From the NCBI GenBank assembly GCA_007922195.1, contig ML681994.1, forward strand, positions 46,291,434 through 46,355,433: DNA of 64,000 bases. The letters are read 5' to 3'. Under the pieces are notes generated by a model. It was not told where the DNA came from. It worked only from the letters and a program-made list of their open reading frames with translations, and did no database searches. This stretch comes from Podocnemis expansa (Eukaryota > Chordata > Testudines > Podocnemididae). The position numbers were made by a program, and so were the translations under genes. Of this stretch, positions 34,780 to 46,351 are shown in pieces. The stretch's first letter is position 1, and each line of letters starts with the position of its first letter.

Positions 34780-36130
34780 TGAAAAGGATTTTATTCCAAC
34801 TTCTTCTTCATCCAAAAGAAAAACGGTGGGTGGAGACCCATATTGGATCTCCAGTTGCTGAACAAATATGTCCTAATCCAAAGGTTCAAAATGGTTACAT
34901 TGTCAACAATCATTCTGGTACAAAATCAGGGAGATCGGTTCTCATCCCTCAACCTGAAACACGCGTACTTTCATCTCACCATCCATCCTGCACACAGGAG
35001 GTTTCTCCATTTTACATTCGAAAAGAGATATTTTCAATATGTGGTTCTTCCGTTTGGCCTAGCCACCACCCCTCGAGTGTTCTCTGAAATCCTCGCTGTG
35101 GTAACAGCCCACTAACGCTGTTCGGCTCTAACAACATACCCGTACTTGGATGACTGTCTATTGCAGAGCCCATCAGAGAGAGAGACTGTTCACAACACAA
35201 AAAGGTCAATAACCCTTTTGCAAGACCTTGGGTTTCTCATAAACTTCAAAAAATCCATGATAACACCTTCCCAGACTCTAGACTTCATCAAAGCACATCT
35301 AGATGCCACTACAGGGAAAAGACCTTTACTGTTCCGAAGATTTCAGAATGTCCAAAACATGGTGGAGCAAGTCAGCATAACTCCATTCACAAACACCCTT
35401 GCTTGTCTTTGACTCCTAGGACATGTCTGCCACAACCTTTGTTGTCCAAAGTGCCAGACTCCACCTGAGGCCATTGCAAGCATGGCTCAGACACGTCTAC
35501 AACCCAAGAAGGCACACTCTAAGCCAAAAGTTAGTAGTGCCCCCTCGCATAAAGCAAACTCTGGAATGGTGGTTAAGTCCGGACAATCTATAGTTAGGAG
35601 TTCCCTTTTTAACATTGTCACCAGAAGCAGTGATCACAGCAGACGCATCAGTCCAGGGGAGCTCACAACCAATCACATTCAATACAGGGACTCTGGACAA
35701 AATGCGGGACCCATTTACACATAAACTTGTTGGAGTTCAGAGCGGTACGAACAGCATGTTTACATTTTCTTCTGCTAATATGGAGCAAAATAATACAGAT
35801 CCTCACAGACAATACAACCCTTCATGTACTACATAAACAGGCAGGGAGAAGCATGGCCTGCATCCCTTTGCATTGTACTTGCACTTGAACACAACAGCAA
35901 ATTCCCTCAGCAGGAAATTCAACTTTGAGCATGAGTGGCAAGTGAACAAAACACTGCTATGCAACATCTTTCAGATTTGGGGAACACCTCAAATAGACCT
36001 CTTTTTGTGACAGCCAAAAGTTGGCAATGCAAACAATTCTGCTCGAGAGCAGGTTATGGATACTGGTCCTTAGGAGATGCCCTCACGCTGAGTTGGCAGG
36101 GACTCCTGCTTTATGCTTTTCCCCCAGTAC
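34780..36130 (+). pseudogene. DIRS reverse transcriptase-RNase H remnant
   Basis: RT motifs in order: LLNKYVLIQRFKMVTL (34855-34902), SLNLKHAYFHLTIHPAHRRF (34948-35007), FQYVVLPFGLATTPRVFSEI (35032-35091), and the catalytic YLDDCLLQSPS (about 35140-35175), all as expected for DIRS/Gypsy-type RT. An RNase H part follows with VITADASVQGSS near 35630 (catalytic Asp) and ILTDNTTLHVLHKQ-type text near 35800. It ends with ILDLFVTAKSWQCKQFCSRA and SLGDALTLSWQG near 35990-36105. Frame changes separate these blocks. Confidence 0.87.
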
Positions 36131-36359
36131 CTCTTCTAGCAAAGGTTATAAACAAAATCAAGAGATCACGTGACAGTAATACTGATAGCACCAGCCTGGC
36201 CAAGGCAACTGTGGTTCTCAAACCTCAGAAGAACATCAATATCACAACCAATAGAACTTCCCCTCAATCAAAACCTACTTTAACAACATGGGACCATGAT
36301 ACAGCCCATGAAGCTACACAGACTACATTTGAAAGCATGGCTCCTTCGTGGTTCGAAAA

Positions 36360-37400
36360 AACAGAAAAGGCTTGTTCCAGCCAGGTTCAAAATGTTTTAC
36401 TAAATAGTAGGAAAATGACAACCTGGAAATCCTATTTGAATAAATGGAAGAGATTCTCTGCATGGACAGGCAAAAAGGGGATGAACCCATTTTTGGCTCT
36501 TTTGGTAGTTGTCCTTGATTACCTGCTTGAGCTTAAAACAATCAATCTCTCTTAGCTCTGTTGTAGTTCACCTTGTTGCAATTTCCACCTTTCACCACAA
36601 CAACAGAACAACTTCCCTCTTCTCACATCCAAACACAAAGAATTTCTTAACTGGTCTCCAAGACCTATATCTGGAAGTTAGAGAGCCTATTTCACCATGG
36701 GACTTTCTTCTTGTTCTCAATACTCTTACTTGGGCACCTTTTGAACCTCTAAACTCTTGTTCCCCTCTACACTTATCTATGAAGGTTGCCTTTCTAATAG
36801 CCATTACCTTAGCTAGGAGAGTGGGTTAGCTCAGAACATTCATGGCCAACCCGCCATATACCATTTTCCATGATCGTTCATGACATTGAGACTTCACCCT
36901 AGATTTGTTCTCAGAATCTCTTCCCAATTTCATTTGAACCAGACCATTATTTACCTGCTTTCTATCCACAGCCACACAAAGATTCTGAGGAGGCATGGTG
37001 GCATACTTTCAGTGTATGAAAGGTACTCCTTTTCTGTCCAAAAAGAACACAGGAATTCCATAAATCCAAAAGACTGTTTGCAGACTGATCAAAAGGAAAG
37101 CTAATATCATGCCTAAGACTCTCAAAGTGGATCTCATGTTGCATATATCTTTATCAACTTACCAACACAGCTCTTCTGCAGCAAATTAAGGCTCACTCCG
37201 CAAGGGTAATGTCATCCCCTGTGGTATTCCTCCATAATGTGCCGATCCCTGAAATCTGTAGATCTGCAACTTAGTCCACAGAAAATACTTTTATAAAGCA
37301 TTATGCCATCATTGATGTGCCACATTTAGACTCTAAATTTGGCTCCTCAGTCTTAGCAACAATTAGCGGACTTATTCCGAAGTCCCACCAACCTTAAAGG
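36360..37400 (+). pseudogene. DIRS tyrosine recombinase remnant
   Basis: Begins with NSRKMTTWKSYLNKWKRFSA (36399-), a core-binding-domain start as in DIRS recombinases. It continues with DYLLEL, then TFHHNNRTTSLFSHPNTKNF in another frame, and MKVAFLIAITLARRV near 36780-36830. The catalytic domain (36830-37400) is present only in broken frames, so I cannot point to the active-site Arg/His/Tyr with confidence. This enzyme replaces the integrase of LTR elements. Confidence 0.75.
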
Positions 37401-37417
37401 GTAACTGCTACATACTC

Positions 37418-37785
37418 ACCTGAGTGGAGCAGTCACAGGGACATTCTCGAAGAAGAAAGGAAGGTTGCTTACCTTGGTGCAGTAGCCAATGTTCTTTGAA
37501 ATGCATGTCCCTGTGACCGCTCCACTACCCCTTCTACCCCACTTTGGAAGGCTTCTCGCTTCTGCAGTGGAGAAGGAAGTGGGAGGTCGAGCCGCATGGT
37601 GACGGTTGGTGTGCTCGGAGTGGCACGAGACGCCGACTGCACGTGCACGGCTCCCAGAGATGGTGCTGCCTCAAGTCTCCAATCTGAGGCTCTGGGGTAA
37701 GCCGACACCTGAGTGGAGCAGTTATGGGGACATACATCTCAAAGAATGTTGGCTACTGCACCAAGGTGAGCAGCCTTCCTTTCCT
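37418..37785. repeat. DIRS internal complementary region and right-end hairpin
   Basis: 37456-37525 (ggaaggttgcttaccttgg, gcagtagccaatgttctttg, gtccctgtgaccgctccac) is the reverse complement of 37711-37782. A smaller palindrome also exists between gtggagcagtcacagggac (37421-) and gtccctgtgaccgctccac (to 37525). In DIRS this region templates completion of the ends during circle formation. Confidence 0.85.
37575..37705. repeat. DIRS right inverted terminal repeat
   Basis: Includes tgtgctcggagtggcacgag, acggctcccagagatgg and caagtctccaatctgagg, the inverted partner of 32140-32270. Confidence 0.88.
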
Positions 37786-38719
37786 TTACTCAAAATATAC
37801 TACCTATCTTTTGGAGAGAAGAAAATGGTAATTTAATTCCAAACTTTTGGAAATTTATTATATATTTAGATCTTTCCATCTGAGTAGAAATTAAAGGTTC
37901 TTCAACTGTTAGACTTTTTCTCTAAATTTAAAAGATGAATGGTTGGAAGTTTCTGCTGTTAGAACACGTGTCGCTTTTATTAAGCCTGTATGTATTCGCT
38001 CACTCTCACTTTCACTCTTTCATGCATAGACTCATACCAACACTTCTAAGGAATCTTTCTGGGAAGATTTGGCTGATTTCTGGTTCTTGACATGTGGTAT
38101 CATTAGTGCTGAGCTTAAGTTGAAAGGGACAATGTTGATTTTGAGAGTCTGCATCAGTTTTGTGAACAATTTTGTTGGTGCGTTGAAGCACTGTTCTGCC
38201 ATAGAAGTAGCCATGTGTGATCTCAAAGGGTTAACATGAACACCAGAACATTCATTCAGAAATAGTTTCAGGTAGTTTACCTGTAACAAGGTGTGTCTGA
38301 CAATTTTTTTGAGCTTTTATAGTTATATGTTCCTAACTGTTTAAAAAAAAAAACAAAACTGCTCTCCTGTATTTCTGTGAAAAAAGGGAGAACTGTCTAA
38401 TGTTACTTAAATGCATGTGGACAAAACACAGGAAAAACAGACTTCTGAATTACTTTTAGTTATAGTAATTTTGGGTATTGTGTAGGATTGAAAAAAGTAT
38501 TGGGATGAAGCATTTGATTGTTGTTGGTTTTGGGGGGGGGGTGGCTTTTTGGTTTTTCTCTTTCTTAGTGTTCTTTTTAACATACCTTACTGGTATGTCT
38601 GTGTGTGAGAAATTAAATGAAGGCAAGAAAAATTAAAATTGTTACAATAATTCCATCACTTAGTGGTAGTTTTATTACTACTGTTGGCATACTCTACCTA
38701 ATTGTTCTAATTTCTTTAG

Positions 38720-38864
38720 GCTTTTAATACAGGCTGGCTATGATGTAAATACTAAAGATTATGATGGCTGGACACCACTTCATGCTGCTGCTCACTGGGG
38801 TAAAGAAGAAGCATGTCGAATTTTAGTGGAAAACCTGTGTGATATGGAGACTGTCAACAAAGTG
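38720..38864 (+). CDS. PPP1R12A: PPP1R12A exon: ankyrin repeats 5-6
   Basis: 145-nt exon. The first base (g) completes the Lys codon started in the previous exon, 48 full codons follow, and it ends in phase 0. The acceptor is tttctttag and the donor gtg|gtagga. The peptide starts LLIQAGYDVNTKDYDGWTPL and continues with HAAAHWGKEEACRILVENL. DGWTPLHAAAHWG is a textbook ankyrin-repeat core, and the stretch is nearly identical to mammalian MYPT1. The C-terminal ankyrin repeats form part of the surface that holds the tail of the PP1 catalytic subunit. The exon is intact and strongly conserved. Confidence 0.97.
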
Positions 38865-41061
38865 GTAGGATTTTTATGTAATCTTTGTCAAGATGGAAAG
38901 TTCTGGTCTCTAGAGTGACTTTAAGAGCAGGGTAAGAATAGAAGTAATAATGTGCCATTCCTGTTCATGGCACTTTCTGTAATGCATGTTTTGACAGAAC
39001 CAGCATGTTTGTACATTAAGATTTTTTTTAATTTTCTGTTTACTAAATTCATTTGTAGGTTTCTAGCTCGGCTTTGTTTTTAGTTTTCAGCGGTTGATCT
39101 ATGATCTGCTTATATTTGTTTGAAAATTTAATTTGAAATAAAACTAGTGAGAATTTGCGCTGCAGTAGAATTTTTCTGAATCTTTAGGGTTACCTTTGGG
39201 TAACATTAGAAATAAAAAAAAGTCTGTCTTATTGGATTTTTTTTAACAGTTTTTGACTGGTCATAACTCAGCAGCTTTGCTTGAACTCCAGATTGCCTTT
39301 GATATGTTCACCTAGTTGAATGCTACTGCCTTTGACTAGCATTGGGCTGTGGGATGGCAAAATTAACTACTAAATGCAATTCTGACTTGTATTATGTGCA
39401 CTGAAATGTTAACATGGTGTGTTCTTCCTTTGGATAGGAGGGAAACATACCAGACAGCTTTGGGCTTGCTAACTGATGTATCAGTGTGCAACTGCATGCT
39501 TCATAGCTGCAGATTCTCAGCTCTTCTGTTGGCAGAGTTTAGAAATTGTGGGCTTCTAGCCATAATGTTAGATTTAGGTAACAGTGTTGTCTTTAAGTGG
39601 TTTCTTCCTTATGTAAGCTATATATATTTATAAACTTAATTCAGTTTAAGTTTTTATGCACAAGAACTTGTTTTTAAAAAATTAAGGAACTTTTCAGAAA
39701 TGTTTGGTGAATGAGTTCCCATATACCCTGAAAGATGTGCAGGAAAATTCTCTAGCACGACAGGGACTGAAGGATGGGAGTGGTCAGGGTCCAGGTGGAA
39801 AAAGGGAAGTAACCAGAGTCCCAGCTCCTAAGAGCCGCACTAACAGTTTCAGCCCTTGTGAAGGTTGTAAACATCATGGGAATGTTTGGATTGGGGAGAA
39901 GCAAGCCACCTTCAAAGCTAAAGATGTTTGGATTAGAAAGTCAAAACATGAAAAATTATGAACTTGACTTTCAAAAGACTGTCTTCCTCTGGGCTAATGC
40001 ACACAGAACCATTGAAAACCCAAAGATAATGCTGTTCTCAAAGAACATATTTCAGGTGCTCCAGAGGCAAAAATTGATTTGAGTTGCACTGAATTTTGTT
40101 CTTTAAATTTTCACCTGACACCTAGTTAACCAAGTGGCTCCTTAGACTTTTTTTAGTGGAATAGAGATGCACTGGGTGGTGTGGTGCTCTGGAGAACTGT
40201 CCCACAGAAAACATGGTTATCTTCAGTCAAACAGAGGAAAGAAAGGACAGAGAAGAGAGACACACATGCTGAGTAGAGAGAGATGGGGTTGTTTGAGATG
40301 TTCCATCTGTAGCTTTGTAGAATACCCAATGGATGATTTGGCTTTCAGAAATACTGAGTACCCATAACTTGACTGAAATTATTCTGTGTTGTGGTTGCTG
40401 AGCAGCTTCTGAGAACTAAGGCCATTTTATTTAGATGCCTGGCTTTGGCTATTTGGTCTGATGGAGTGTGTATGGAAAAAAAATTTCAGTTAATGCTTTA
40501 TTTAAAATCACTTCACTTAATGAAAATAGGCTTAGATCAATAGTTTTTGAAAAGCAAACATTTACTTAGGTGTTTTACTTTAGACAGAAAAGTTTGAAAA
40601 CTTTAGCCTTACCATGCATATAAAATGCATATAAAATATTTCAACAGTAGTGGAAAACTAATTTGTAGAGTGCAAGTGTAGAACCTACAGATGATGATTG
40701 TGGGTCAGGGAATACATCAACACAGTGTTACACAGTTGTTTCTCTGAAATCAGCTTTCTGACATTAGGCTCTTATCTTGGACATGGTTAGGCAAATTGTG
40801 GCCTAGATCAATGTTGTTATGCTTCTGATAGAATTTCACAAATAACCTTCTTGGCAAGCTTTAAATTTCCATCTGGTGGGTTTGAAATTTCCTTCCCAAA
40901 CATAAGAGTTCAGTTGACCCTGGGCAATCAAATGTCTGAGTTTTTTGAGCTAAGCTTTATCAGAGTCTAGTGAAAAAATGGTTCACAGACAGTATGAACA
41001 GCCTTCCTCCACCCCTTCCCTACAACCTCTGGCCTGTTTAAAAAAAAAAAAAAAAAAAAAA

Positions 41062-41100
41062 TTCCAAAGAGGTAGCCATGTTAGTATCTAGTTCGAGAAA
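41062..41100 (-). mobile_element. Penelope terminal fragment
   Basis: ttccaaagaggtagccatg followed by ttagtatctagttcgagaa matches the terminal Penelope segment seen at 19675. It is preceded by an A22 run and cut by the DIRS start at 41108. Confidence 0.65.
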
Positions 41101-41107
41101 ACAAACA

Positions 41108-43360
41108 TTCTTCTTCGAGCAGTGCTCCCGACTGCTCCACTTCGGGTGTCGCGAGCCCGAGACACCCCAGACCGGAGATTTCTTGATAGCAGTGGCTCAG
41201 GCAGTGGGCAGCTGAGAGCAACATTCATGTTTCCTGCCTCTGATGACTTCAGCCACTCAGCCTGCCTGCTGCAGCTCCCCGTCAGATCCTTTCTACCGCC
41301 ATTGACTCCAGACGGAGTCCGCGGTGGCTCCTCCTAACCACCATACTTACCTCAGGGATCAAAACTCCAGCTACTACAATTGATGTTAACTTGATTAGAT
41401 AATAGATAAGATTATTTTAACAACATTATGCCGAATCCATCAGGCTTTAAACATTGTGAATCCTGTAAAGAAGCAATGCCTGTCTCAGATGGACACAGCT
41501 CTTGTATCAGGTGTCTAGGAGAGGGGCATTTGTCGCATAAATGCCAACATTGTGGGAATTTAACTACCAGGGCAAGGAAGGAGCAGGAGCGAAAACTTAA
41601 GCTCCTCTTGTTAGACGGCTCCCTCCGCCCTGCATCGGATCCAGGTGCGTCTCCTCATGATATTGAGGGAGCACGCAAGCACCACTCCACTGCCTCCTCG
41701 CCGGTCCCTTCAAAGAAACAAAAGGGGACGGAGGATCAAGCTGCCCAGCATGAGCCACCCTCAGGGCAGGTGATCGACGTCCTGCTGGCAGCCAGACCAA
41801 AGAAAAAGAAAAAACGCATTCACTCAGCGGCACAGAGCCAAATGCAAGCACCGCAGCCGCTTCTCCTGGCGCTGGGCTCTGCACCACCGCTGACGGTGCC
41901 GTTCTTTCAGGCACCGCTAATGGCCGCCAGCACCCCAGCTTAACCTCTGACCTCACCGCTGATGGTGCAGACAACGGCACCGACCTCGGTGTCTGACATG
42001 CAGTTACTGACACCCCCTGGATACCTTGTTTCAGTGCAGGTCCAGGCATCTCAGAATTTGTTAATGCCAGTGATACCCTTGACCCCACAGGGGGATTCTT
42101 TGCCGCGGTCAACATATACAAAGCCTACTAAAAAGACAAAACACAGGATTGACAGAGGATTTGACGGTCCATTCAGCACCCGTGTCACCCTTATTTCAAA
42201 CTGGGTCCTCAGATAGTGATTCGTCCTCATCACACTTGGATGCTTCTGATTTGTCCAGGTCATCAAGCCCTGGCCCCAGTCACCCACCTCCACAACCACC
42301 ACCTCAGGCACCAACATATAATTCAAATTTTATGCTGCCTTGGCAATATTCCCCATGGGCGTTTTACCCTCAGCAGGGTATGCCTGTTGTCCCGTGGCAA
42401 CCACTTAGCTGGCCAGTACCAGCTCCATCAGCGTTGCCAGCTGCACAAATTCAACCTGTGCCAATGCCAGCGAATATACCACCCACCACAACAGCATCTG
42501 CCAGTGATGTGGGCGCGGAGACCCCTCTTCAGGGCAAAACTGATGACAATAAACAGTTACGGGAATTGTTCAAATGGGCGGCTGAGGCTATGGAGATATC
42601 ACTCCAAGATACTCAGCCTACCCACCACAAGTTGTATAAGATCCTGCAGACTTCTGGACCACATAAGTTAGCCCTCCCCATGGATCTGGGCATTATGGAA
42701 CCCGCTAATGAAATGTGGTTGGCGCCTGCATCAGCGCCCCCTTCCAATAAGAGGGCTAATAAGAAATATTTAATTACACCTAAAGGGAATGAGCTCCTAT
42801 TCACACACCCTCAGCCCAACTCCCTAGTGGTGGAGGCGGCTCATCACAGAAATAGGCCAACAAGTTCCAAATTTACCTTCAACAACAGAGAGGACAAGAA
42901 GTTGGACTTCCTGGGAAAGAAGGTCCAGACATCGGCAGCACTGCAACTTAGAATTGCGAATTATACGGCCCTGTTAACTAACTATAATCACTACATTTAT
43001 ACTAAGCTTAATGATTGCTTCAACTTTATTATACAAGATAAACAGGAGCAATTCAATATTCTAGTTACAGGGGGCTTAACAGCAGCTAGGGTAGCCCTTC
43101 AAGCATCGCTGGATGCAGCGGACGTTGCTGCTAGAACACTCAGGACAGCTGTGGTCATGCAACACTCATCTTGGCTCCAGGCGGCGGATTTGCCTCGGCG
43201 CATGCAGGGTACCATTGAGGATTTGCCATTCAACAAGGATAACCTGTTCAAAAAAAAAACCTGATTAGGTCATGCATGACTTGAAGGACTCCAGGGCAAC
43301 ATTAAGGACACTGGGAATCTATACTTCACAGCAGAGACGTAGGTTTTATAAGTCGCCTGT
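41108..43360 (+). mobile_element. DIRS-type element, second subfamily, 3'-truncated
   Basis: Begins cttcttcgagcagtgctcc followed by actgctccacttcgggtgtc, a DIRS left terminal repeat of a different subfamily from the 32-37 kb copy. Gag follows at 41428-43264. The similarity to the first copy ends near aaggactccagggcaacatt (43286-) and the element stops about 43360. RT, RNase H and recombinase are absent, so no right end exists. Confidence 0.85.
41428..43264 (+). pseudogene. DIRS gag, two long frames
   Basis: First frame 41428-41943 (171 codons) opens with CESCKEAMPVSDGHSSCIRC then LGEGHLSHKCQHCGNL, a Cys/His-rich putative zinc-binding N-terminus, followed by ARKEQERKLKLLLLDGSLRP and a Ser/Pro/Lys-rich section with KKKKKR. 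The second frame, 42149-43264 (371 codons), is open with the conserved C-terminal gag: ELFKWAAEAMEISLQD, HKLALPMDLGIMEPANEMW, KRANKKYLITPKGNELLFTH and ASWLQAADLPRRMQGTIEDL-like text. A stop and a frame change near 41944-42148 separate them. This is the best-preserved gag in the window, implying a younger insertion. Gag should package the element RNA; here it is non-functional. Confidence 0.82.
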
Positions 43361-44969
43361 GTTATGATTTGTATGGAATTTATAGAGCATATGGCTTTTA
43401 TAAAAAAAAAAAAAACTTTTCCAGAAAAATGGATAAATATAATAAATATATAGCCCAATAAAAACCACTACTGACAAATACAAAATAATAGATAGTAAAT
43501 GGACTACATCAAATAAAGAAAAAAGCATGGGATGAAAACCAGAATTTAATTTCTGTTACTTTTCACCTGGGAACAATTGTTTTTCACTTTAGGCACATGG
43601 ATGGCAGGGCCATGAACTGTTCACAATATTAAATAATCAGCATTATGTGTGTAAAAGACTGTGGCTCTTCTGTTACATAGAGCAGAAGCAAAGCTGTCTT
43701 TGGCTGACTTGCCATACACTACTGTTAGAGAATGTCTTCCTAAAGAATGAGCTTCTGACATTCTGCGAATTTTTACCAGAGAGGCTCCTGGCAGTGTTGA
43801 TCGAGGCATCATTGCTATGTTTGGTCAGCTTCTCTTTCAAAAATTCCTCTTCTGCTGGGAGCAAAGACAAACTGACAGGTGTTGATCTGACCTGTTATTT
43901 TAAACTAGATGAATTAAAACATATCTGTTTGAAATGCAGATTATCTGGAGAAAAATATGCTTCCTCGGGCTTGCGTATTTATTAAAATTGCATTTTTATT
44001 ACTTAAAAAATTACTGAAAAATGGTTCACTTGATGTAAATGTTACCTTGAAGTATTCCCCTAATAAAAAAGAGGGTGATCCTATAAGGTTGTATACAATG
44101 AGTAAGCAGAGTGTGTTACAATCTAATGACATGCCTTGGCTGTTGTGAAGCATGAAACCAAAGAGCATCATTATTAGACCATAAAACTCCTAAAGTATAT
44201 TACTGTGGTTTAAAAACTTTAATTTAAAAAGACAACAGCAGATATGGGAACATTTATGAGATCAAGAGATGTAGGTGGAAGGTTATAATTTACCAAAATG
44301 TAGGTTAAAATTAAAGACTTACAGTAACTATTTTAAGAAAAATGAGTTACTTGTTTTGAAGTCAAATGTAAAAGGACCTTTTATGTCGTGGATAAAAGAA
44401 AAAAAAATCCTCAGCAACTTTTCAGATGACTTTGGGGAAGTTCAAAAGTTAGGAAATATCAGAATGAAGAATACCAGAAGGAGCTGTTGCAAGGAACATT
44501 CTGCTCAGCCTCTGTAGCACTAAGCAGAAACCTCCTCATTTGACAGTCTTCAGAGAATTTAGTTGCCAGATTCTAACAACTGCCTACTGAGCATGTGTGA
44601 ACTGAAATTTTCAGAGGCTTATAATGGCTATATTTTGGTGAATTTTCATGGGGACAGCAAACAGCACATCCTTGAAGCCAGGTTTCCCCTTTGCTAAATG
44701 TCAAGTACCCGCTTCAAAGCATGTACGCACTAGTTTCTTCGTGAAACAGTTTATAAGAACCTTTTTCACATAGGTAAGCAACGTCTTTTTTTCTCTAATT
44801 TTGTTTTGACAAACAGCTGAGCAATTGAATGCTGAAATTCCCAGAAGTGTTTCACCTTAGCAGACACTTATGGTAAATTTCATTCCAAATAGTTAAGTTG
44901 ATAAATTTATAGGCAAGGCAAAGATTTGGGTCATGGATATTTTTAGTAAAAGCCAGGAGCATGGTCAAC

Positions 44970-45170
44970 CATGGTTGCTTGGGTAGTCCTTGGTGCCAGC
45001 TGCAGTGGCCACTGCCGGAATGGTTGCTACATCTGGCCAGCTATTCAGGTGACCTTGAGATTAACTTCACCAGCTGTTGCAGCTCTAGAAGTCCATGGAG
45101 ATCATGGAATCCGTGACTACTTCTGCAACTTCTGTAACAGACTCGCAGCGTGTCTTACAGGCAGCTGAAA
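44970..45170. repeat. Possible interspersed repeat
   Basis: GC-richer text (gatcatggaatccgtgac, ttctgtaacagactcgcag) resembles a common reptile repeat by style, but I have no boundary evidence. Confidence 0.35.
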
Positions 45171-45779
45171 GCACTATTATAAGGAAAAGTGTTAGGCTGT
45201 CTTAACTATGTTGCAATTCTTATATCTATTTCTACAGTGCAAGTTGATTTTTTTACTTCATGATTTGTGGACCTGTGAAACCCATTGGAGATGCCTCAAG
45301 CTAAATGAAATTGGCATCCTTTTCCTAGAATATACCCCTGAGCCTGTTCATCTTTCTCAACCCAACCTTCCTTGAGTGCCACAAAACAGCTAGCTTCCAG
45401 TGAGGCTGGGAGTATGAAAAGTGTCTTTCAAATGTTGGGCTTTGTTTATTCTGTACATGGGGGGGAGGGGGGTCGACTGGATTCATGACACTTGCGAATT
45501 TAAAATTCTTCTACAGAAAAAAATTTCCTAGGGAGAAATGTTTTTCTGAGCATGTATGTTTTCCTGCTCACTTCAGCTTCAAATAAAAGTGGTTGCGCAG
45601 CCTTCTGTTGAATCACTGTATGACATGTGGAATGTTCCCAATTCTGTAATGAGAGATCTAGCTCAGAATTATGGTTGTGCATCTTATACTTTTGATCATA
45701 TGATTAGTTTAGACATCACAATCTATGGGTTTTTAACTCCTGCTTAATAGTTATGATGTATTACGTTTCCCTTTCCCAG

Positions 45780-45854
45780 GGTCAGACAGCATTTGATGTA
45801 GCGGATGAAGACATTTTAGGATATTTAGAAGAATTACAAAAGAAGCAAAATCTG
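45780..45854 (+). CDS. PPP1R12A: PPP1R12A exon: end of ankyrin domain
   Basis: 75-nt exon, exactly 25 codons, phase 0 at both ends. The acceptor is ctttcccag and the donor ctg|gtagga. The peptide starts GQTAFDVADEDILGYLEELQ and ends KKQNL. It caps the last ankyrin repeat: GQTAFDVADED is the second half of repeat 6, and ILGYLEELQKKQ is the following helix. A symmetric 75-nt exon could be skipped without a frameshift, but it would remove the cap of the ankyrin stack, so skipping is unlikely to be tolerated. Confidence 0.97.
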
Positions 45855-46262
45855 GTAGGATATTTCAGATCTCTACCCACATACCCCCATATATGTATTA
45901 TGGTGCATATGTGTTTATATACAAGCTGTAACTAATTCAGATTACTGTACAGAATTCACTTTCCAGTGACTTGAGGCGCTTAATCGTCCGTCTGTGTCAC
46001 TCGTTTGTTCTGCTTGGTCAGTGAAGTTGACTTTAAAATCTTGGAATGAAAAGTAATGTGGTGATTTTCAGGCAAAGCTTTCACTTTTTAACCACCCAAG
46101 CCAAATGCTCTGCAGTTATTTGGCATATAGGTGTTTTATATATCACAAATATAAGATTTCTTATATTCTGCTAAAAATGGTATCTTTTAGTAATCTTTTC
46201 TTAAATGTGTATAATTTATGCCATTTAATCAATTTAATTGCATCATTTTATATCTCTTAAAG
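45855..46262 (+). other. PPP1R12A: PPP1R12A intron, 408 bp
   Basis: Short AT-rich intron, donor gtagga, acceptor ctcttaaag. I see no repeat or RNA gene in it. Confidence 0.85.
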
Positions 46263-46351
46263 CTTCATAATGAAAAACGAGACAAAAAATCTCCCCTAAT
46301 TGAATCTACAGCCAACATGGATAATAATCAGTCACAAAAGCCATTTAAAAA
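46263..46351 (+). CDS. PPP1R12A: PPP1R12A exon: basic/polar linker after the ankyrin domain
   Basis: 89-nt exon: 29 codons plus two bases (aa) of an Asn codon. The acceptor is cttaaag and the donor aa|gtaagt. The peptide starts LHNEKRDKKSPLIESTANMD and ends SQKPFK. The Lys/Arg-rich start followed by SPLIESTAN matches the region right after the MYPT1 ankyrin repeats, thought to be disordered. Asn-Met-Asp-Asn-Asn is slightly diverged from the mammalian sequence as I remember it. Its reading frame joins cleanly to both neighbours. Confidence 0.95.

Larger units (their letters stand above)
32139..37790 (+). mobile_element. DIRS-type retrotransposon, near full length, inactive
   Basis: Inverted terminal repeats at about 32140-32270 and 37575-37705 enclose gag (about 32455-34330), RT-RNase H (about 34780-36130) and a tyrosine recombinase region (about 36360-37400) in DIRS order. 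The right end continues into 37711-37782, which is the reverse complement of an internal stretch at 37456-37525, the internal complementary region that defines DIRS. All frames are interrupted by stops and shifts. DIRS elements replicate through a circular intermediate and insert with the recombinase rather than an integrase or endonuclease. Confidence 0.9.
30099..38719 (+). other. PPP1R12A: PPP1R12A intron, 8.6 kb, containing a near full-length DIRS element
   Basis: The intron runs from donor gtaagt to acceptor tttctttag. Left of the DIRS element are a hAT MITE (30880-31081), a second hAT-like end (31085-31195), a TGCAGATATCTGCA-rich repeat (31320-31412) and a GC-rich hAT-like block (31445-31725). 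The DIRS element at 32139-37790 occupies about two thirds of the intron. 37850-38700 is AT-rich sequence with short A and G runs and nothing else I can name. 30110-30870 is likewise featureless. Confidence 0.85.
38865..45779 (+). other. PPP1R12A: PPP1R12A intron, 6.9 kb
   Basis: Donor gtagga, acceptor ctttcccag. Contents are an A22 run at about 41039-41061, a Penelope end fragment (41062-41100), a 3'-truncated DIRS copy (41108-43360) and a possible repeat at 44970-45170. The rest (38870-41030, 43400-44960, 45180-45770) shows AT-rich non-coding sequence and short chance ORFs only. A G-rich run lies at 45460-45473. Confidence 0.85.

Noticed and set aside
35146..35412. 88-codon frame as an independent protein
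   Set aside because: It is the part of the DIRS RT immediately after the YLDD box, not a separate gene.
39704..40082. Two overlapping frames of 74-85 codons near AAG-rich text
   Set aside because: Frames compete with each other, there is no family resemblance, and no splice context.
43647..43985. 112-codon open frame right of the second DIRS copy
   Set aside because: No homology that I recognise; AT-rich intron, and length is compatible with chance.
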